In this document: positions 26,183 to 35,722 of the stretch, piece by piece
How the letters are laid out: every line of letters begins with the position of its first letter
How positions within the stretch are numbered: the stretch's first letter is position 1
Source: Clostridium sp. MSJ-8
Lineage (GTDB): Bacteria > Bacillota > Clostridia > Clostridiales > Clostridiaceae
Direction: 5' to 3'
NCBI RefSeq assembly: GCF_018918325.1
Contig: NZ_JAHLQH010000045.1
Span: 16,225-80,224, forward strand
DNA length: 64,000 bases
Position numbers and translations under genes: made by a program
The notes under the pieces: model-generated
Seen by the model: the letters and a program-made list of their open reading frames with translations, nothing else
Told to the model about the DNA's origin: nothing
The model's database searches: none

Positions 26183-27487
26183 ATGACAAAGAAAAGAGAA
26201 GATAGAAATTTTAAATTTGAAACATTACAATTACATGTAGGACAAGAACAACCAGATCCAGTTACAGATGCAAGAGCAGTACCAATATATCAAACATCAT
26301 CATATGTATTTAGAAACAGTGATCATGCAGCAGCAAGATTTGGATTAACAGATGCAGGTAACATATATGGAAGACTTACTAATCCAACAGAAGATATATT
26401 TGAAAAGAGAATAGCTGCTCTAGAAGGTGGAGTTGCAGCATTAGCAGTAGCATCAGGTGCAGCAGCAATAACTTATACTATAGAAAATTTAGCACAAAAT
26501 GGAGATCATATAGTAGCAGCAGAAAATATATATGGAGGAACTTATAATTTACTTGCTCATACTTTACCAAAGTATGGAGTAACTACAACTTTTGTAGATC
26601 CAAGTGATTTTGCAGCAATAGAAAATGCTATTCAAGATAATACAAAAGCAGTATATATAGAAACTTTAGGTAATCCAAATTCAGATATCGTTGATATTGC
26701 TAAGGTTGCAGAAATTGCCCATAAACACAAAATCCCACTAGTTGTAGATAACACATTTGCAACACCTTATTTAGTAAGACCAATAGAATATGGTGCTGAT
26801 ATAGTTGTTCATTCAGCAACTAAATTCATAGGAGGTCATGGAACAACTATAGGTGGTGTAATAATAGATAGTGGTAAATTTGACTGGGAAGCAAGTGGAA
26901 AATTTGAATCATTAACAGCACCAGATCCAAGTTATCATGGAATAAGTTTTACAAAGGCAGTTGGACCAGCAGCTTTTGTTACTAAGATAAGAGCAATATT
27001 ATTACGTGATACAGGAGCTACATTATCACCAATTCATGCATTTATATTCTTACAAGGATTAGAAACATTATCTTTAAGAGTTGAACGTCACGTAGAAAAT
27101 GCATTAAAAGTAGTTCAATACTTAAATAATCATCCTCAAGTTGAAAAAGTACATCATCCATCAGTTTCAGAAGATGCAGTTCAACAAGAATTATATAAGA
27201 AATATTTCCCAAACGGTGGTGGATCAATATTTACATTTGAAATAAAGGGAGATGCTCAAAAAGCTAAAGACTTCATAGATAATCTAGAATTATTCTCACT
27301 TCTTGCAAATGTTGCAGATGTTAAGTCACTTGTAATACATCCAGCATCAACAACACACTCACAACTTAATGAAGAAGAATTATTAGAACAAGGAATTAAG
27401 CCTAATACAATAAGATTATCAATAGGTACTGAAAATATTGATGATATAATTGAAGACTTAGATGAAGCATTTAAAGCAGTAAAATAG
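26183..27487 (+). CDS. metY: O-acetylhomoserine sulfhydrylase (MetY type) 1
   Basis: 434 residues from the ATG at 26183 (RBS GGAGGAG); an in-frame ATG 24 bases earlier overlaps that RBS. Cys/Met-metabolism PLP enzyme: [27 protein letters not shown] lysine in [13 protein letters not shown], and the ALHP-type end [14 protein letters not shown]. The length and the GYHGI/YTKAVG-like insert ([15 protein letters not shown]) fit O-acetylhomoserine aminocarboxypropyltransferase, making homocysteine from sulfide. A LysR gene follows. A second paralog is at 51665-52930. Confidence 0.9.
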   Translation: MTKKREDRNFKFETLQLHVGQEQPDPVTDARAVPIYQTSSYVFRNSDHAAARFGLTDAGNIYGRLTNPTEDIFEKRIAALEGGVAALAVASGAAAITYTIENLAQNGDHIVAAENIYGGTYNLLAHTLPKYGVTTTFVDPSDFAAIENAIQDNTKAVYIETLGNPNSDIVDIAKVAEIAHKHKIPLVVDNTFATPYLVRPIEYGADIVVHSATKFIGGHGTTIGGVIIDSGKFDWEASGKFESLTAPDPSYHGISFTKAVGPAAFVTKIRAILLRDTGATLSPIHAFIFLQGLETLSLRVERHVENALKVVQYLNNHPQVEKVHHPSVSEDAVQQELYKKYFPNGGGSIFTFEIKGDAQKAKDFIDNLELFSLLANVADVKSLVIHPASTTHSQLNEEELLEQGIKPNTIRLSIGTENIDDIIEDLDEAFKAVK

Positions 27488-27552
27488 GTATATTTGAACT
27501 GAAAAAAAAGTTATGATATATTAAAGATAAGTTATTAGGGGAGGGATATTAA

Positions 27553-28491
27553 ATGACTTTACAACAGATAAGATATGTAATTGCAGTTGCTAGTACAGGT
27601 TCTATTAATGAAGCTGCCAAGAGATTATTTGTATCCCAACCTAACTTGTCGAGTGCTATAAAAGACTTAGAAGAAGAATTAAGGATAACCATATTTGCAA
27701 GAACTAATAAGGGTGTAATTATAACTCAAGATGGAGAAGAATTTTTAGTTTATGCTAAACAAATTATGGAACAGATGGATCTCTTAGAAGAGAAGTATAT
27801 GGATCATAAGATTAAGAAAAAGTTTGGAATATCTACTCAACATTATTCTTTTGCAGTAAAGGCATTTGTTGAGATGGTTAAAGGCTTTGATATGAATCAA
27901 TATGAATTTGCTATTAGAGAAACTAGAACTAATGATATATTAGAGGACGTTAAACTTGGCAAAAGTGAAATAGGTATATTATATATTAATGATTTCAATG
28001 AAAAAGTTTTAACTAAGCTAATAAAATCTTCTGAACTTAAGTTTCAAGAGTTATTTAAGTGTAAAGGATATGTATATTTGTGGAAGGATCATCCTTTAGC
28101 TAAAAATGATATTATTACAATGAAGGATTTAGAGGCTTATCCTTGCTTAGCTTTTGAACAAGGAGAAAATAATTCATTTTATTTTGCTGAAGAAATTTTG
28201 AGTACATATAATTATCCCAAGATAATAAAAGCATGTGATAGAGCAACTATGTTAAATCTTATGATAGGATTAAATGGATATACTCTATGTTCTGGTATTA
28301 TATGTGAAGAACTAAATGGTAGTGACTATGTTGCTGTTCCACTTGAGACAGAAGAAGTTATGAAAATAGGTTATATAACTAGAAAGAATTCAGTAATAAG
28401 TGATATAGGCAAGAAATATATTGAAGAAGTAAAAAAATACATTGGAATCTTGGTAGATGAAGATGATATAGAAACAGAAAAAAAGATTTAG
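27553..28491 (+). CDS. LysR family transcriptional regulator
   Basis: 312 residues. N-terminal winged helix-turn-helix (LQQIRYVIAVASTGSINEAAKRLFVSQPNLSSAIKDLEEEL), then an effector-binding domain. RBS GGGGAGG. It lies 65 bases after metY on the same strand, so it may be cotranscribed with it and control sulfur assimilation; that is inference from position. Confidence 0.9.
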   Translation: MTLQQIRYVIAVASTGSINEAAKRLFVSQPNLSSAIKDLEEELRITIFARTNKGVIITQDGEEFLVYAKQIMEQMDLLEEKYMDHKIKKKFGISTQHYSFAVKAFVEMVKGFDMNQYEFAIRETRTNDILEDVKLGKSEIGILYINDFNEKVLTKLIKSSELKFQELFKCKGYVYLWKDHPLAKNDIITMKDLEAYPCLAFEQGENNSFYFAEEILSTYNYPKIIKACDRATMLNLMIGLNGYTLCSGIICEELNGSDYVAVPLETEEVMKIGYITRKNSVISDIGKKYIEEVKKYIGILVDEDDIETEKKI

Positions 28492-28517
28492 TTAAATATA
28501 AAAAATGAATTTAAAAA

Positions 28518-28610
28518 CTCGGCTAATGTGTACCGAACTCCAATTGTTAGATTTTTTCAATCTAATTTTTTTGGGAAGACGATTTGGTACAATTAAGCCG
28601 ATTTTTTTTA
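28518..28610 (+). terminator. Long two-part terminator hairpin
   Basis: Outer stem CTCGGCTAATGTGTACC / GGTACAATTAAGCCGA, inner hairpin TTAGATT/AATCTAA, then T9. At ~93 bases it is longer than a usual terminator and could also form the end of a small RNA. Confidence 0.75.
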
Positions 28611-28645
28611 CTCTATAGTGAACATAAGATTTACAAGTTAGGGGG

Positions 28646-28676
28646 TTGACCTTTACGTTACGTGAAGGTGTAAACT
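28646..28676 (+). promoter_or_regulatory. MerR-type promoter with overlong spacer and operator
   Basis: -35 TTGACC (28646-28651), -10 TAAACT (28671-28676), spacer 19 bases. The near-perfect palindrome ACCTTTACGT-T-ACGTGAAGGT (28649-28669, one mismatch) fills the spacer. A 19-20 base spacer with a centred dyad is the hallmark of MerR-activated promoters. It lies 60 bases upstream of the merR-type gene, so autoregulation is expected. Confidence 0.85.
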
Positions 28677-28736
28677 TAATTTACGCCATAGTTACCTTGG
28701 CGATTTTGATAATGAGAAGAGAAAGGAGTTTGTGTT

Positions 28737-29918
28737 ATGCAGTATACAGCAGGAGAATTAGCAAAGTTATTAGGAGTTTCATCAAGAACAATACGATTTT
28801 ATGATGAGAAAAAACTTTTAATACCATGTGGATATTCAGATTCAGGATATCGTTTATATGATGAGCAGAGTGTTCAACGTTTACAAAAAATAATGATGTT
28901 GAAGTTTATGAATTTTTCTCTAGAACAGATTGCAGGAATTATACAAAATGATGGCGGAGATATTCGGGAATCTTTACGAGAACAGGAATTGATGCTAATT
29001 GAGAAGAAAGAGCATATTTTAAGAATAATTGATGCTGTTAGAAAAACTGAAAATTCTTCGGATGAAGAATTTTGGGATAACATGCTTCGTACCATTAAGA
29101 TTACTAGAGAAAGAGAAGAGGTGGTTGCACAGTATGCAACTGATGAGAACTTAATTAACAGAATATCCATTCATAACTTTAGTACTTCTAAACAAAGCTT
29201 TTACAGTTGGTTGTTAGAAAGGATAGAACTAAAGGAAAATATGAAGATTTTAGACATAGGATGTGGAAATGCATATTTTTGGAAGAGAGTAGCAAAGGAT
29301 CTTCCAAAAAATCTTGAGATTCATTTAGTTGATTATTCTGAAGGCATGATTAAAAGTGCTAAAAAAAGTGTAAATGATATTTTGAAAGAATATCCTGAGA
29401 AATGTCTTAAGTTTGTGGTGGACAAAAGGGATGCAACCGATTTTTCTTATCCTGTCTCAGGTTTTAATAGAATTATGGCAAATCATGTATTATTTCACAT
29501 GAGTAAGGACAGTAGAATTCAGTTATATCATAAGATTCAAGCTTTACTTACAAAGGGAGGACGTTTTTCATGTAGCTTAATTGGGAAAAATCATATGAAA
29601 GAGATTAATGATTTTATTGAGGAATATTATCCAAGTATTGGAGTCGCTTCAGAAAAGTTTGATATTTTATTAGAAAACGCTGAAGAAGAATTGCAGAAGT
29701 ATTTCAAAGTGCTTAAGGTTGAAGAACAAGACAATGATTTGCTTGTACCAGATGAAGAAACTATTTTTAACTATGTTACATCTTATTCACAGACTGCAAA
29801 AGAAATAATAAGTAAAGAAAAAGAACTATTTTTAGAACGTGTTTGCTTGAAGAAGAATATGGACGGGTGTATGTATATTCATAAATCAACAGGAAATGTT
29901 GTATGTGAGCTTCTTTAA
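28737..29918 (+). CDS. MerR regulator fused to a SAM methyltransferase
   Basis: 393 residues. Residues 1-~110 are a MerR helix-turn-helix and dimer helix (YTAGELAKLLGVSSRTIRFYDEKKLL). Residues ~160-300 are a class I methyltransferase: motif I KILDIGCGNAYFWKRVA, acidic LVDYSEGM, then ANHVLFHMS. RBS GAAAGGAG. The C-terminal domain may act as the ligand sensor or modify the ligand, such as a drug. No second target gene is adjacent. Confidence 0.88.
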   Translation: MQYTAGELAKLLGVSSRTIRFYDEKKLLIPCGYSDSGYRLYDEQSVQRLQKIMMLKFMNFSLEQIAGIIQNDGGDIRESLREQELMLIEKKEHILRIIDAVRKTENSSDEEFWDNMLRTIKITREREEVVAQYATDENLINRISIHNFSTSKQSFYSWLLERIELKENMKILDIGCGNAYFWKRVAKDLPKNLEIHLVDYSEGMIKSAKKSVNDILKEYPEKCLKFVVDKRDATDFSYPVSGFNRIMANHVLFHMSKDSRIQLYHKIQALLTKGGRFSCSLIGKNHMKEINDFIEEYYPSIGVASEKFDILLENAEEELQKYFKVLKVEEQDNDLLVPDEETIFNYVTSYSQTAKEIISKEKELFLERVCLKKNMDGCMYIHKSTGNVVCELL

Positions 29919-30041
29919 ATTTAAAGAAAATGATCGAAGAAATTAAGTTGAAATTACAGAAGTAATTAGAAATAAATATATTAAATAGATAAACTTGCAA
30001 AGTTTTTGTCTGTAATAAGTATTTATGGATATATATAATAA

Positions 30042-30222
30042 TCACTGTAAGATAAACGCATGGCAGTGAATATTTGAGTTACTTCGATTAATGAGTGGAT
30101 TATTACTCAAATAGATTTTCTCCATGAATAAAATAGGTAGTGTAGAAAAGTGTTACTTCGGATTTTATGTTAGCTCTTAAGTAGGAAATGAGCAAAACAC
30201 TTTTTGATTTTCTCCTATTTTT
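30042..30222 (+). ncRNA. Structured RNA region before Ro60: candidate Y RNA(s)
   Basis: Three hairpins in a row upstream of the Ro60 gene: TCACTG/CAGTGA (30042-30069); ATTTGAGT/ACTCAAAT (30072-30112); and a ~93-base unit 30130-30222 closed by AAAATAGG/CCTATTTT with an inner AAAAGTGTT/AACACTTTT stem and a T-rich end. Hairpins two and three share GTTACTTCG(G)ATT. Bacterial Y RNAs are often encoded next to the Ro gene and have a long closing stem with an internal loop. No known Y RNA consensus was matched, so this is a candidate only. Confidence 0.4.
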
Positions 30223-30259
30223 ATAAAATAATCTTTTTATTATGAAAGGGTGAAATAGA

Positions 30260-31741
30260 ATGAGTAAATTTAATAATATAATTGTAAGAAAAAATAAATT
30301 AACAATTAACAATGAAGGCCATATTGCTTATAAGATGAAACTTAAAGAATTAGTAGTAGTAGAAGCCCTATCTAGTTTTTTTGGAGAATTAAAATTTTAT
30401 AATGACAATACTAATGACATAATACAAAATGTTAGAAAGATGATTGAAATAGAACCTGATTTTATTGCTAATTTGGCTATATATTCTAGGTGTGTTATGA
30501 ATTTAAGAAGTATATCTCATATGCTTGTAGCTGAACTTGCTCATTCTAATAATGGTAAAAAATATGTTAGAGAAGTTACAAAAGAGATTGTAACAAGACC
30601 AGATGATATGACTGAGATTCTTTCATATTATATAAATACTTTTGGAAAACCAATACCTAATTCTCTTAAGAAAGGAATAGCAGATAGTTTCATTAGATTT
30701 GATGAATATAGTTTAGCAAAGTATAACAGTGCTTATAGCCAGTTAAAACTAAAAGATATATTATGCCTTGTTCATCCAAAGGCAAAGGATGAAAAGCAAA
30801 ATGATATGTTTAAGAGGCTTATAGAAGGAAAATTAGAAAAAACATTAACATGGCAGACAAAGCTTTCTACTATAGGCAATACAAAGGAAGCTTGGGAAGA
30901 GCTTATAGCAAGTGATAAGTTAGGCTATATGGCTATACTTAGAAATTTGAGAAATATATTAAAATGCAATCCTAGTAATATTGATAAGGTTTACGAAATA
31001 TTAAGTAATGAAGATAGAGTATTAAAGAGTAAACAATTACCTTTTAGATTTTATTCTGCTTATAATACATTATGTAGAGAAGGTATGGGAACTTCTAAGA
31101 TATATAGTGTATTAGAAGATGCAATAAAATATTCAACTAGTAATATTGACAAAATATCTGGAAGAACTTTTATAGCTGCAGATGTTTCAGGCTCTATGAC
31201 TATGCCTATAAGTAGTAGAAGTGAAGTTACATCAGCAGATATTGCAGTAGTAATGATGGCTATTGCAAATTATATATGCGAAGAAGCTATAACAGGTACT
31301 TTCAGCGATACATTTGAACTATATCCTATGAGTAGTAGTGGAGGAATAATAGCTAATGCAAAAAGTGTACCTATAACAGGTTTGGGTACCAACATGATTG
31401 CACCACTTAGATATTTAATTGACAACTATATATATGTAGATAGAATAATTATTTTATCTGATAATGAAGCAGGATATTCATATAAAGGAATATGCCAACA
31501 ATATGTTGATGAATATAGATGTAAAGTTAATCCAGATGTATGGGTACATGCAATAGATATGAATGGATATGGAACTCAACAATTTTGGGGAGGTAATGTA
31601 AATATAATTTCGGGTTGGAGTGAAAATATATTTAAATTTATATCTTCAGTTGAGGATTCTGGAAAGAAAAAAATGTTAAATGAAATTGAAAATTACTATT
31701 TTAAGAAAGGAAATATAAGTTATGAAGGTTATACAGGGTAA
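30260..31741 (+). CDS. rsr: Ro60/TROVE domain protein (Rsr type)
   Basis: 493 residues. A TROVE HEAT-repeat ring (about 20-300: KMLIEIEP-like DFIANLAIYSR, RSISHMLVAELAH) is followed by a von Willebrand A domain with an intact metal site DVSGSM and later TGLGTNM and LSDNEAG. Ro proteins bind Y RNAs and the ends of misfolded RNAs. The RtcB gene overlaps its end by 20 bases, which fits a bacterial RNA-repair operon. RBS AAAGGGTG. The Y-RNA-like region lies directly upstream. Confidence 0.9.
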   Translation: MSKFNNIIVRKNKLTINNEGHIAYKMKLKELVVVEALSSFFGELKFYNDNTNDIIQNVRKMIEIEPDFIANLAIYSRCVMNLRSISHMLVAELAHSNNGKKYVREVTKEIVTRPDDMTEILSYYINTFGKPIPNSLKKGIADSFIRFDEYSLAKYNSAYSQLKLKDILCLVHPKAKDEKQNDMFKRLIEGKLEKTLTWQTKLSTIGNTKEAWEELIASDKLGYMAILRNLRNILKCNPSNIDKVYEILSNEDRVLKSKQLPFRFYSAYNTLCREGMGTSKIYSVLEDAIKYSTSNIDKISGRTFIAADVSGSMTMPISSRSEVTSADIAVVMMAIANYICEEAITGTFSDTFELYPMSSSGGIIANAKSVPITGLGTNMIAPLRYLIDNYIYVDRIIILSDNEAGYSYKGICQQYVDEYRCKVNPDVWVHAIDMNGYGTQQFWGGNVNIISGWSENIFKFISSVEDSGKKKMLNEIENYYFKKGNISYEGYTG

Positions 31742-32945
31742 ATATACTATGGCTAAAGTTTTTACAGATAATATAGAAGAAGAAGCTATAGATCAATTAA
31801 CGGAATTATGTAATCAACCTTTTGTAGAAGGGTGTAAGGTAAGAATAATGCCTGATACACACAAAGGATCAGGCTGTGTTATAGGATTTACGGCAGATCT
31901 TGGAGATAAAGTTATTCCTAATATAGTAGGTGTAGATATAGGATGTGGAATGTTAACTATAAAGCTTGGCAAGGTAGATATAGATTTAGAGAGGTTAGAT
32001 GAGATAATAAATAAGTTTATTCCATCAGGACAAAATGTACATGAAGGAAGAATGATAAAATATCCTAAATTACAAGAGCTAAAATGTTATAGATCTCTTA
32101 AAAATACCAAGAGAATCGAAAGAAGTATAGGTTCATTAGGTGGTGGAAACCATTTTATAGAAGTAGATATTTCAGATGATGAAGAATTATATTTAGTTAT
32201 CCATTCAGGTAGTAGAAACTTGGGTAATCAAGTCGCTATAATATATCAAAAGTTAGCCATAGACTTATGTTCAGGTAGAGGAGATTATTATACCAAGAGA
32301 GATGAGATAATAGAAACTTTCAAAAAAGAAGGAAGAAGAAAAGAAATACAGAAAGAATTAAAAAAATTAGAAGCATTATATGAAGAACTAAAACCTATAT
32401 ATCCTAAAGATTTATGTTTCTTAACAGGAAGGTATAGGGAGGATTATCTTAATGATATGAATATATGTCAAGAATATGCAACACTAAATAGAGAAACTAT
32501 GGCAAATATTATATTAAATCATCTTATGAATAAGAGTTTACAAGACTTCGAACATTATGAAACTATACACAATTATATTAATTTTAAAGATAATATAATA
32601 AGAAAAGGTAGTGTATCATCTTATAAAGGAGAAAAGTTGATTATTCCTATAAATATGAGAGATGGCAGTCTTCTATGCATAGGGAAAGGTAATGATGACT
32701 GGAATTATTCTGCACCTCATGGGGCTGGTAGAGTAATGAGTAGAACTAAGGCAAAAGAACAAATAAGTTATGAAGAATTCAAGAATTCCATGAAAGGAAT
32801 ATATACAACATCAGTTTGTGAATCAACAATAGATGAAGCCCCTATGGTATATAAGCCTATGGAGGAAATTATCAAAAATATATGTGATACAGTTGATATT
32901 ATTGATATAATAAAACCAATATATAACTTCAAAGCAAAAGAATAA
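31722..32945 (+). CDS. rtcB: RNA-splicing ligase RtcB
   Basis: 407 residues. Motifs: PDTHKGSGCVIG, VGVDIGCGM (metal Cys), GSLGGGNHFIEV, HSGSRNLGNQVA, and SAPHGAGRVMSR (guanylated His). RBS AAAGGAA lies inside the Ro gene, and the start MKVIQGKYTMAKVF aligns with RtcB proteins, so the overlap is real. RtcB joins 2',3'-cyclic phosphate RNA ends to 5'-OH ends with GTP and Mn2+. Somewhat shorter than the longest family members, but all motifs are present. Confidence 0.93.
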   Translation: MKVIQGKYTMAKVFTDNIEEEAIDQLTELCNQPFVEGCKVRIMPDTHKGSGCVIGFTADLGDKVIPNIVGVDIGCGMLTIKLGKVDIDLERLDEIINKFIPSGQNVHEGRMIKYPKLQELKCYRSLKNTKRIERSIGSLGGGNHFIEVDISDDEELYLVIHSGSRNLGNQVAIIYQKLAIDLCSGRGDYYTKRDEIIETFKKEGRRKEIQKELKKLEALYEELKPIYPKDLCFLTGRYREDYLNDMNICQEYATLNRETMANIILNHLMNKSLQDFEHYETIHNYINFKDNIIRKGSVSSYKGEKLIIPINMRDGSLLCIGKGNDDWNYSAPHGAGRVMSRTKAKEQISYEEFKNSMKGIYTTSVCESTIDEAPMVYKPMEEIIKNICDTVDIIDIIKPIYNFKAKE

Positions 32946-32972
32946 ACTGTATGAGGTAAGGGGGAGAATAAT

Positions 32973-34262
32973 TTGTTTGCTGATTTTATAAAACATTATG
33001 ATAACATTCGCTCTATACTTAGAGAGATGTTTTTATATGGTTGCTTTTCTAGAGAGGATTATGAGAATAAGAAGATAGGGAGTTCTAGAAAGGTTAGTTA
33101 TGAGATAAGGAGAATTCAGCAATATATAGAAAAAGAATTTATTAGAATAGATAGGGATGGAAAAGTGAAACTTCTTAGTTTGAGCTATGATGCTATAACT
33201 AATACTAAAAACTTTTTGGTAAGCACATATCTTAATAAAAGTTTCACTAAAACTGATATAGTACTTCATTATAATATACTTCTTATATTAAATAGGAGTG
33301 ATAAGCCCCTTACAATGAATGAAATTGAAGATGAATTAGTGAAAAATAATCTGATTGATTATGAAATTATAAGTAGCAAGACAATAGAGAGAAAAGTGAA
33401 AAAATTAAGTGATTCCATGGGCATTATTCAATCTAAGAAAGTAGGACGTAGTAAAGTATATAGTATAGCAGATGATATATTTTTAGATCTTACTTCAGAA
33501 GAACTTGATAAGCTCATGGATATAGTTTCTTTATGCAAAAATATTATTTTCCCTAATATATCCGGATATTATCTAGAAGATACATTGAAGCAATATATGA
33601 AGTTTGAGAGAAAGATAGATTATTGTTTCGATGATATATTTCAATATCAGAAGTTACATTTTCATCCAATAATTGAAGAAGAGGTTTTATGGAAATTATT
33701 AAATGCTATTAAGGATAAGAAGAGGGTTGCATTAGAATATAATAAAAATATTAATAGCAGAAGTAGATATAATTCAGAGGAGATAATTCCATACAAGATA
33801 CGTTATGATGTTGAATGTGGAAGATGGTATTTAATAAGCTTTAAAGGAGATAAGTGTTTTATATCTAGATTAGATAGGATAGCGGATGTAAGGATACTTA
33901 ATATAAATTATAATGAAGATTGTCTTGAAGATAAATATAAAAAGGCAATGATGTATAGTTGGTCAGCAGTACAGATAAATGGTAATACAGAACCTGAAGT
34001 ATTTAAATTTAAAGTGAGTATATCAGATAGTAGTGAAAATTATATTATTGATAAAATAAAGGCAGAACTAGAAACATATGAGGTAGAGAAAATAGATGAA
34101 TATACATATCTATTCACCAAAATAGTTAATGATTGTAATGAACTGACACCATGGATAAGAGGATATGCAGGAAGGATTGAAGTAATAGAACCTGCATACA
34201 TAAGAAAGAAGATAAATAGGGATTGGAAGGAGATGCTTAAAAACTATGGAGTTATTTCATGA
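32973..34262 (+). CDS. WYL-domain transcriptional regulator 1
   Basis: 429 residues with a TTG start after GGGGGAG. An N-terminal winged-helix part is followed by a WYL domain (about 245-320: ALEYNKNINSR, IIPYKIRYDVECGRWYLISFKGDKCFISRLDRIADV) and a C-terminal extension (WCX). WYL proteins bind nucleic acids or nucleotide ligands and often guard RNA-damage or defence operons. It follows rtcB by 27 bases and overlaps the next WYL-like gene, so all four genes form an operon. Confidence 0.85.
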   Translation: MFADFIKHYDNIRSILREMFLYGCFSREDYENKKIGSSRKVSYEIRRIQQYIEKEFIRIDRDGKVKLLSLSYDAITNTKNFLVSTYLNKSFTKTDIVLHYNILLILNRSDKPLTMNEIEDELVKNNLIDYEIISSKTIERKVKKLSDSMGIIQSKKVGRSKVYSIADDIFLDLTSEELDKLMDIVSLCKNIIFPNISGYYLEDTLKQYMKFERKIDYCFDDIFQYQKLHFHPIIEEEVLWKLLNAIKDKKRVALEYNKNINSRSRYNSEEIIPYKIRYDVECGRWYLISFKGDKCFISRLDRIADVRILNINYNEDCLEDKYKKAMMYSWSAVQINGNTEPEVFKFKVSISDSSENYIIDKIKAELETYEVEKIDEYTYLFTKIVNDCNELTPWIRGYAGRIEVIEPAYIRKKINRDWKEMLKNYGVIS

Positions 34263-35256
34263 ATATAAAAATAGATATTTTAACTTAGTTTTTAAGTTGC
34301 TCAATTTATCTCAAAGAGGATTGAGTAGGGAAGAGATTATATCATTAATAGATCAAGAGGAATATGATGAAAAATTAATATCTAAAAATTTAGTAACCTT
34401 TGAGGGAATGTTATTAAATGAATGTGATGAAGAAGATAGATTGAATTTATTAACAGAAGAAAATGATAAATTTTATCCTATTATAAAGAATAATAAAAGT
34501 CTAGCACTTAGTGTCAGATTATCAACTATAGAGAAACAGTGGTTAAAATCTATGATAAGTGACGATATGGTAAGAGAATTGCTAGGAGAAGAAATAATAA
34601 ATAAACTAGAAAATAAACTTGCAAATGTAGAGAGTATATCCAAAGATGTAATAGAAAAGACTAATAAAATTACATATGATAAGAAAAATTATAGTGTTCT
34701 AAAGGATAAATTTTTTCTATTAATAGATTCAATAAAGAGAAATAAAATAATAAAATACACTAGTGTAGATAAGATGGGAAATGAATATAAAGACATATTA
34801 GCATTACCTATAAGAATAGATTATTCATTAAAAGATGAGAATATTAGGGTTTCTGTGTATTCGTTAGTAGAAAAGAGAAGCATAATGTTATTATTAAGCA
34901 ACGTTAAAGAAATTGAAATTCTAGAAGATATGCAAGTCGATATTAAGAGATCAGATATAATAGATAATCTTAAACAGAAGAAATATTGCAAAGAGCCAAT
35001 AGTATTAGAGGTGACTGATATAAAGGGTGCAATGGCTAGATGTTTTATGGGATTTTCTTCTTATGAGAGAAGTACAAGGAGTTTAGGGGATAATAAATAT
35101 GAGGTTAAGATATTTTATTATACATTTAATAAAGATGAAATGATAAGAAAGATATTGACTCTTGGGCCTTATGTAGTAGTAAAATCACCAGAAAATATAC
35201 GAAATGATATTATAGATATACTTAAAAAGAGAGTTTTATATTTAAATGATGAATAA
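34246..35256 (+). CDS. WYL-like regulator 2
   Basis: 336 residues starting inside the previous gene (17-base overlap). The same overall plan as its neighbour but more diverged: ligand-domain strands YTSVDKMGNEYKDILALPIRIDYSLKDENIRVSVYSL, followed by ISRLDR-equivalent MLLLSNVKEIEI and a C-terminal domain ending with a KSPENIRNDIIDILKKR tail. No clear DNA-binding motif at the N terminus. Probably pairs with WYL regulator 1 as a heteromer. Confidence 0.7.
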   Translation: MELFHEYKNRYFNLVFKLLNLSQRGLSREEIISLIDQEEYDEKLISKNLVTFEGMLLNECDEEDRLNLLTEENDKFYPIIKNNKSLALSVRLSTIEKQWLKSMISDDMVRELLGEEIINKLENKLANVESISKDVIEKTNKITYDKKNYSVLKDKFFLLIDSIKRNKIIKYTSVDKMGNEYKDILALPIRIDYSLKDENIRVSVYSLVEKRSIMLLLSNVKEIEILEDMQVDIKRSDIIDNLKQKKYCKEPIVLEVTDIKGAMARCFMGFSSYERSTRSLGDNKYEVKIFYYTFNKDEMIRKILTLGPYVVVKSPENIRNDIIDILKKRVLYLNDE

Positions 35257-35312
35257 GTAAATTGTTATTATGGTATTTTAAGGTTGTTAAATTAAATAAG
35301 AATATTAAGTTT

Positions 35313-35371
35313 AGACAATAAATGTCGCTTATCTTATGTCGGACGGATAAGCAATGTTTATTGTCTTTTTT
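35313..35371 (+). terminator. Terminator of the RNA-repair operon
   Basis: AGACAATAAA / TTTATTGTCT outer stem and GCTTATC / GGATAAGC inner stem with a small internal loop, then T6. An internal loop in a long stem makes this a second, weaker Y-RNA-like candidate. Confidence 0.8.
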
Positions 35372-35470
35372 AACGTCTTAGAAAGTATAAAAGTTTCATG
35401 GATTTAAGAGACGCTTAGCAAGTCGTTAGAAATATAATTTAACAAATTAAATAATTAGGAGGGGAATAAC

Positions 35471-35629
35471 ATGCCAAAAACAAAAGGAGAATCAATAATA
35501 CAGTTTATACCTAATTATATAGTTACATATTGCAGAAACTTTTTATTTGCACTTCCATTACAGTTAATTTTGGTAGGACCATTAGCTAGATTTATATTTA
35601 GATCTATTTTTCGTAATAAAGAAAGATAA
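35471..35629 (+). CDS. Small DUF2798-like membrane protein
   Basis: 52 residues, RBS GGAGGGG. A single hydrophobic segment with the motif FALPLQLILVGPLARFIFR, which resembles the second half of DUF2798 proteins (..P..L..VGP..R..F). Only one of the two usual membrane helices is clear, so it is short for the family. Function unknown. A strong terminator follows five bases after the stop. Confidence 0.65.
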   Translation: MPKTKGESIIQFIPNYIVTYCRNFLFALPLQLILVGPLARFIFRSIFRNKER

Positions 35630-35633
35630 TACC

Positions 35634-35670
35634 ATGACAGGTTCTAAAAACAAGTTTTAGAACCTGTCAT
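35634..35670 (+). terminator. Terminator, copy of a dispersed palindrome (family 2)
   Basis: ATGACAGGTTCTAAAA / TTTTAGAACCTGTCAT around ACAAG. Related sequence recurs at 38700-38765 and, inverted, at 55318-55372. Confidence 0.8.
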
Positions 35671-35678
35671 AATGGCTA

Positions 35679-35719
35679 AACAAAATCTAAGGGTATATAG
35701 TATAGCTTTAGATTTTGTT
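35679..35719 (-). terminator. Terminator of the YhaM-like gene
   Basis: AACAAAATCTAA / TTTAGATTTTGTT stem; read on the minus strand it ends the gene at 35723. Confidence 0.75.
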
Positions 35720-35722
35720 CCA

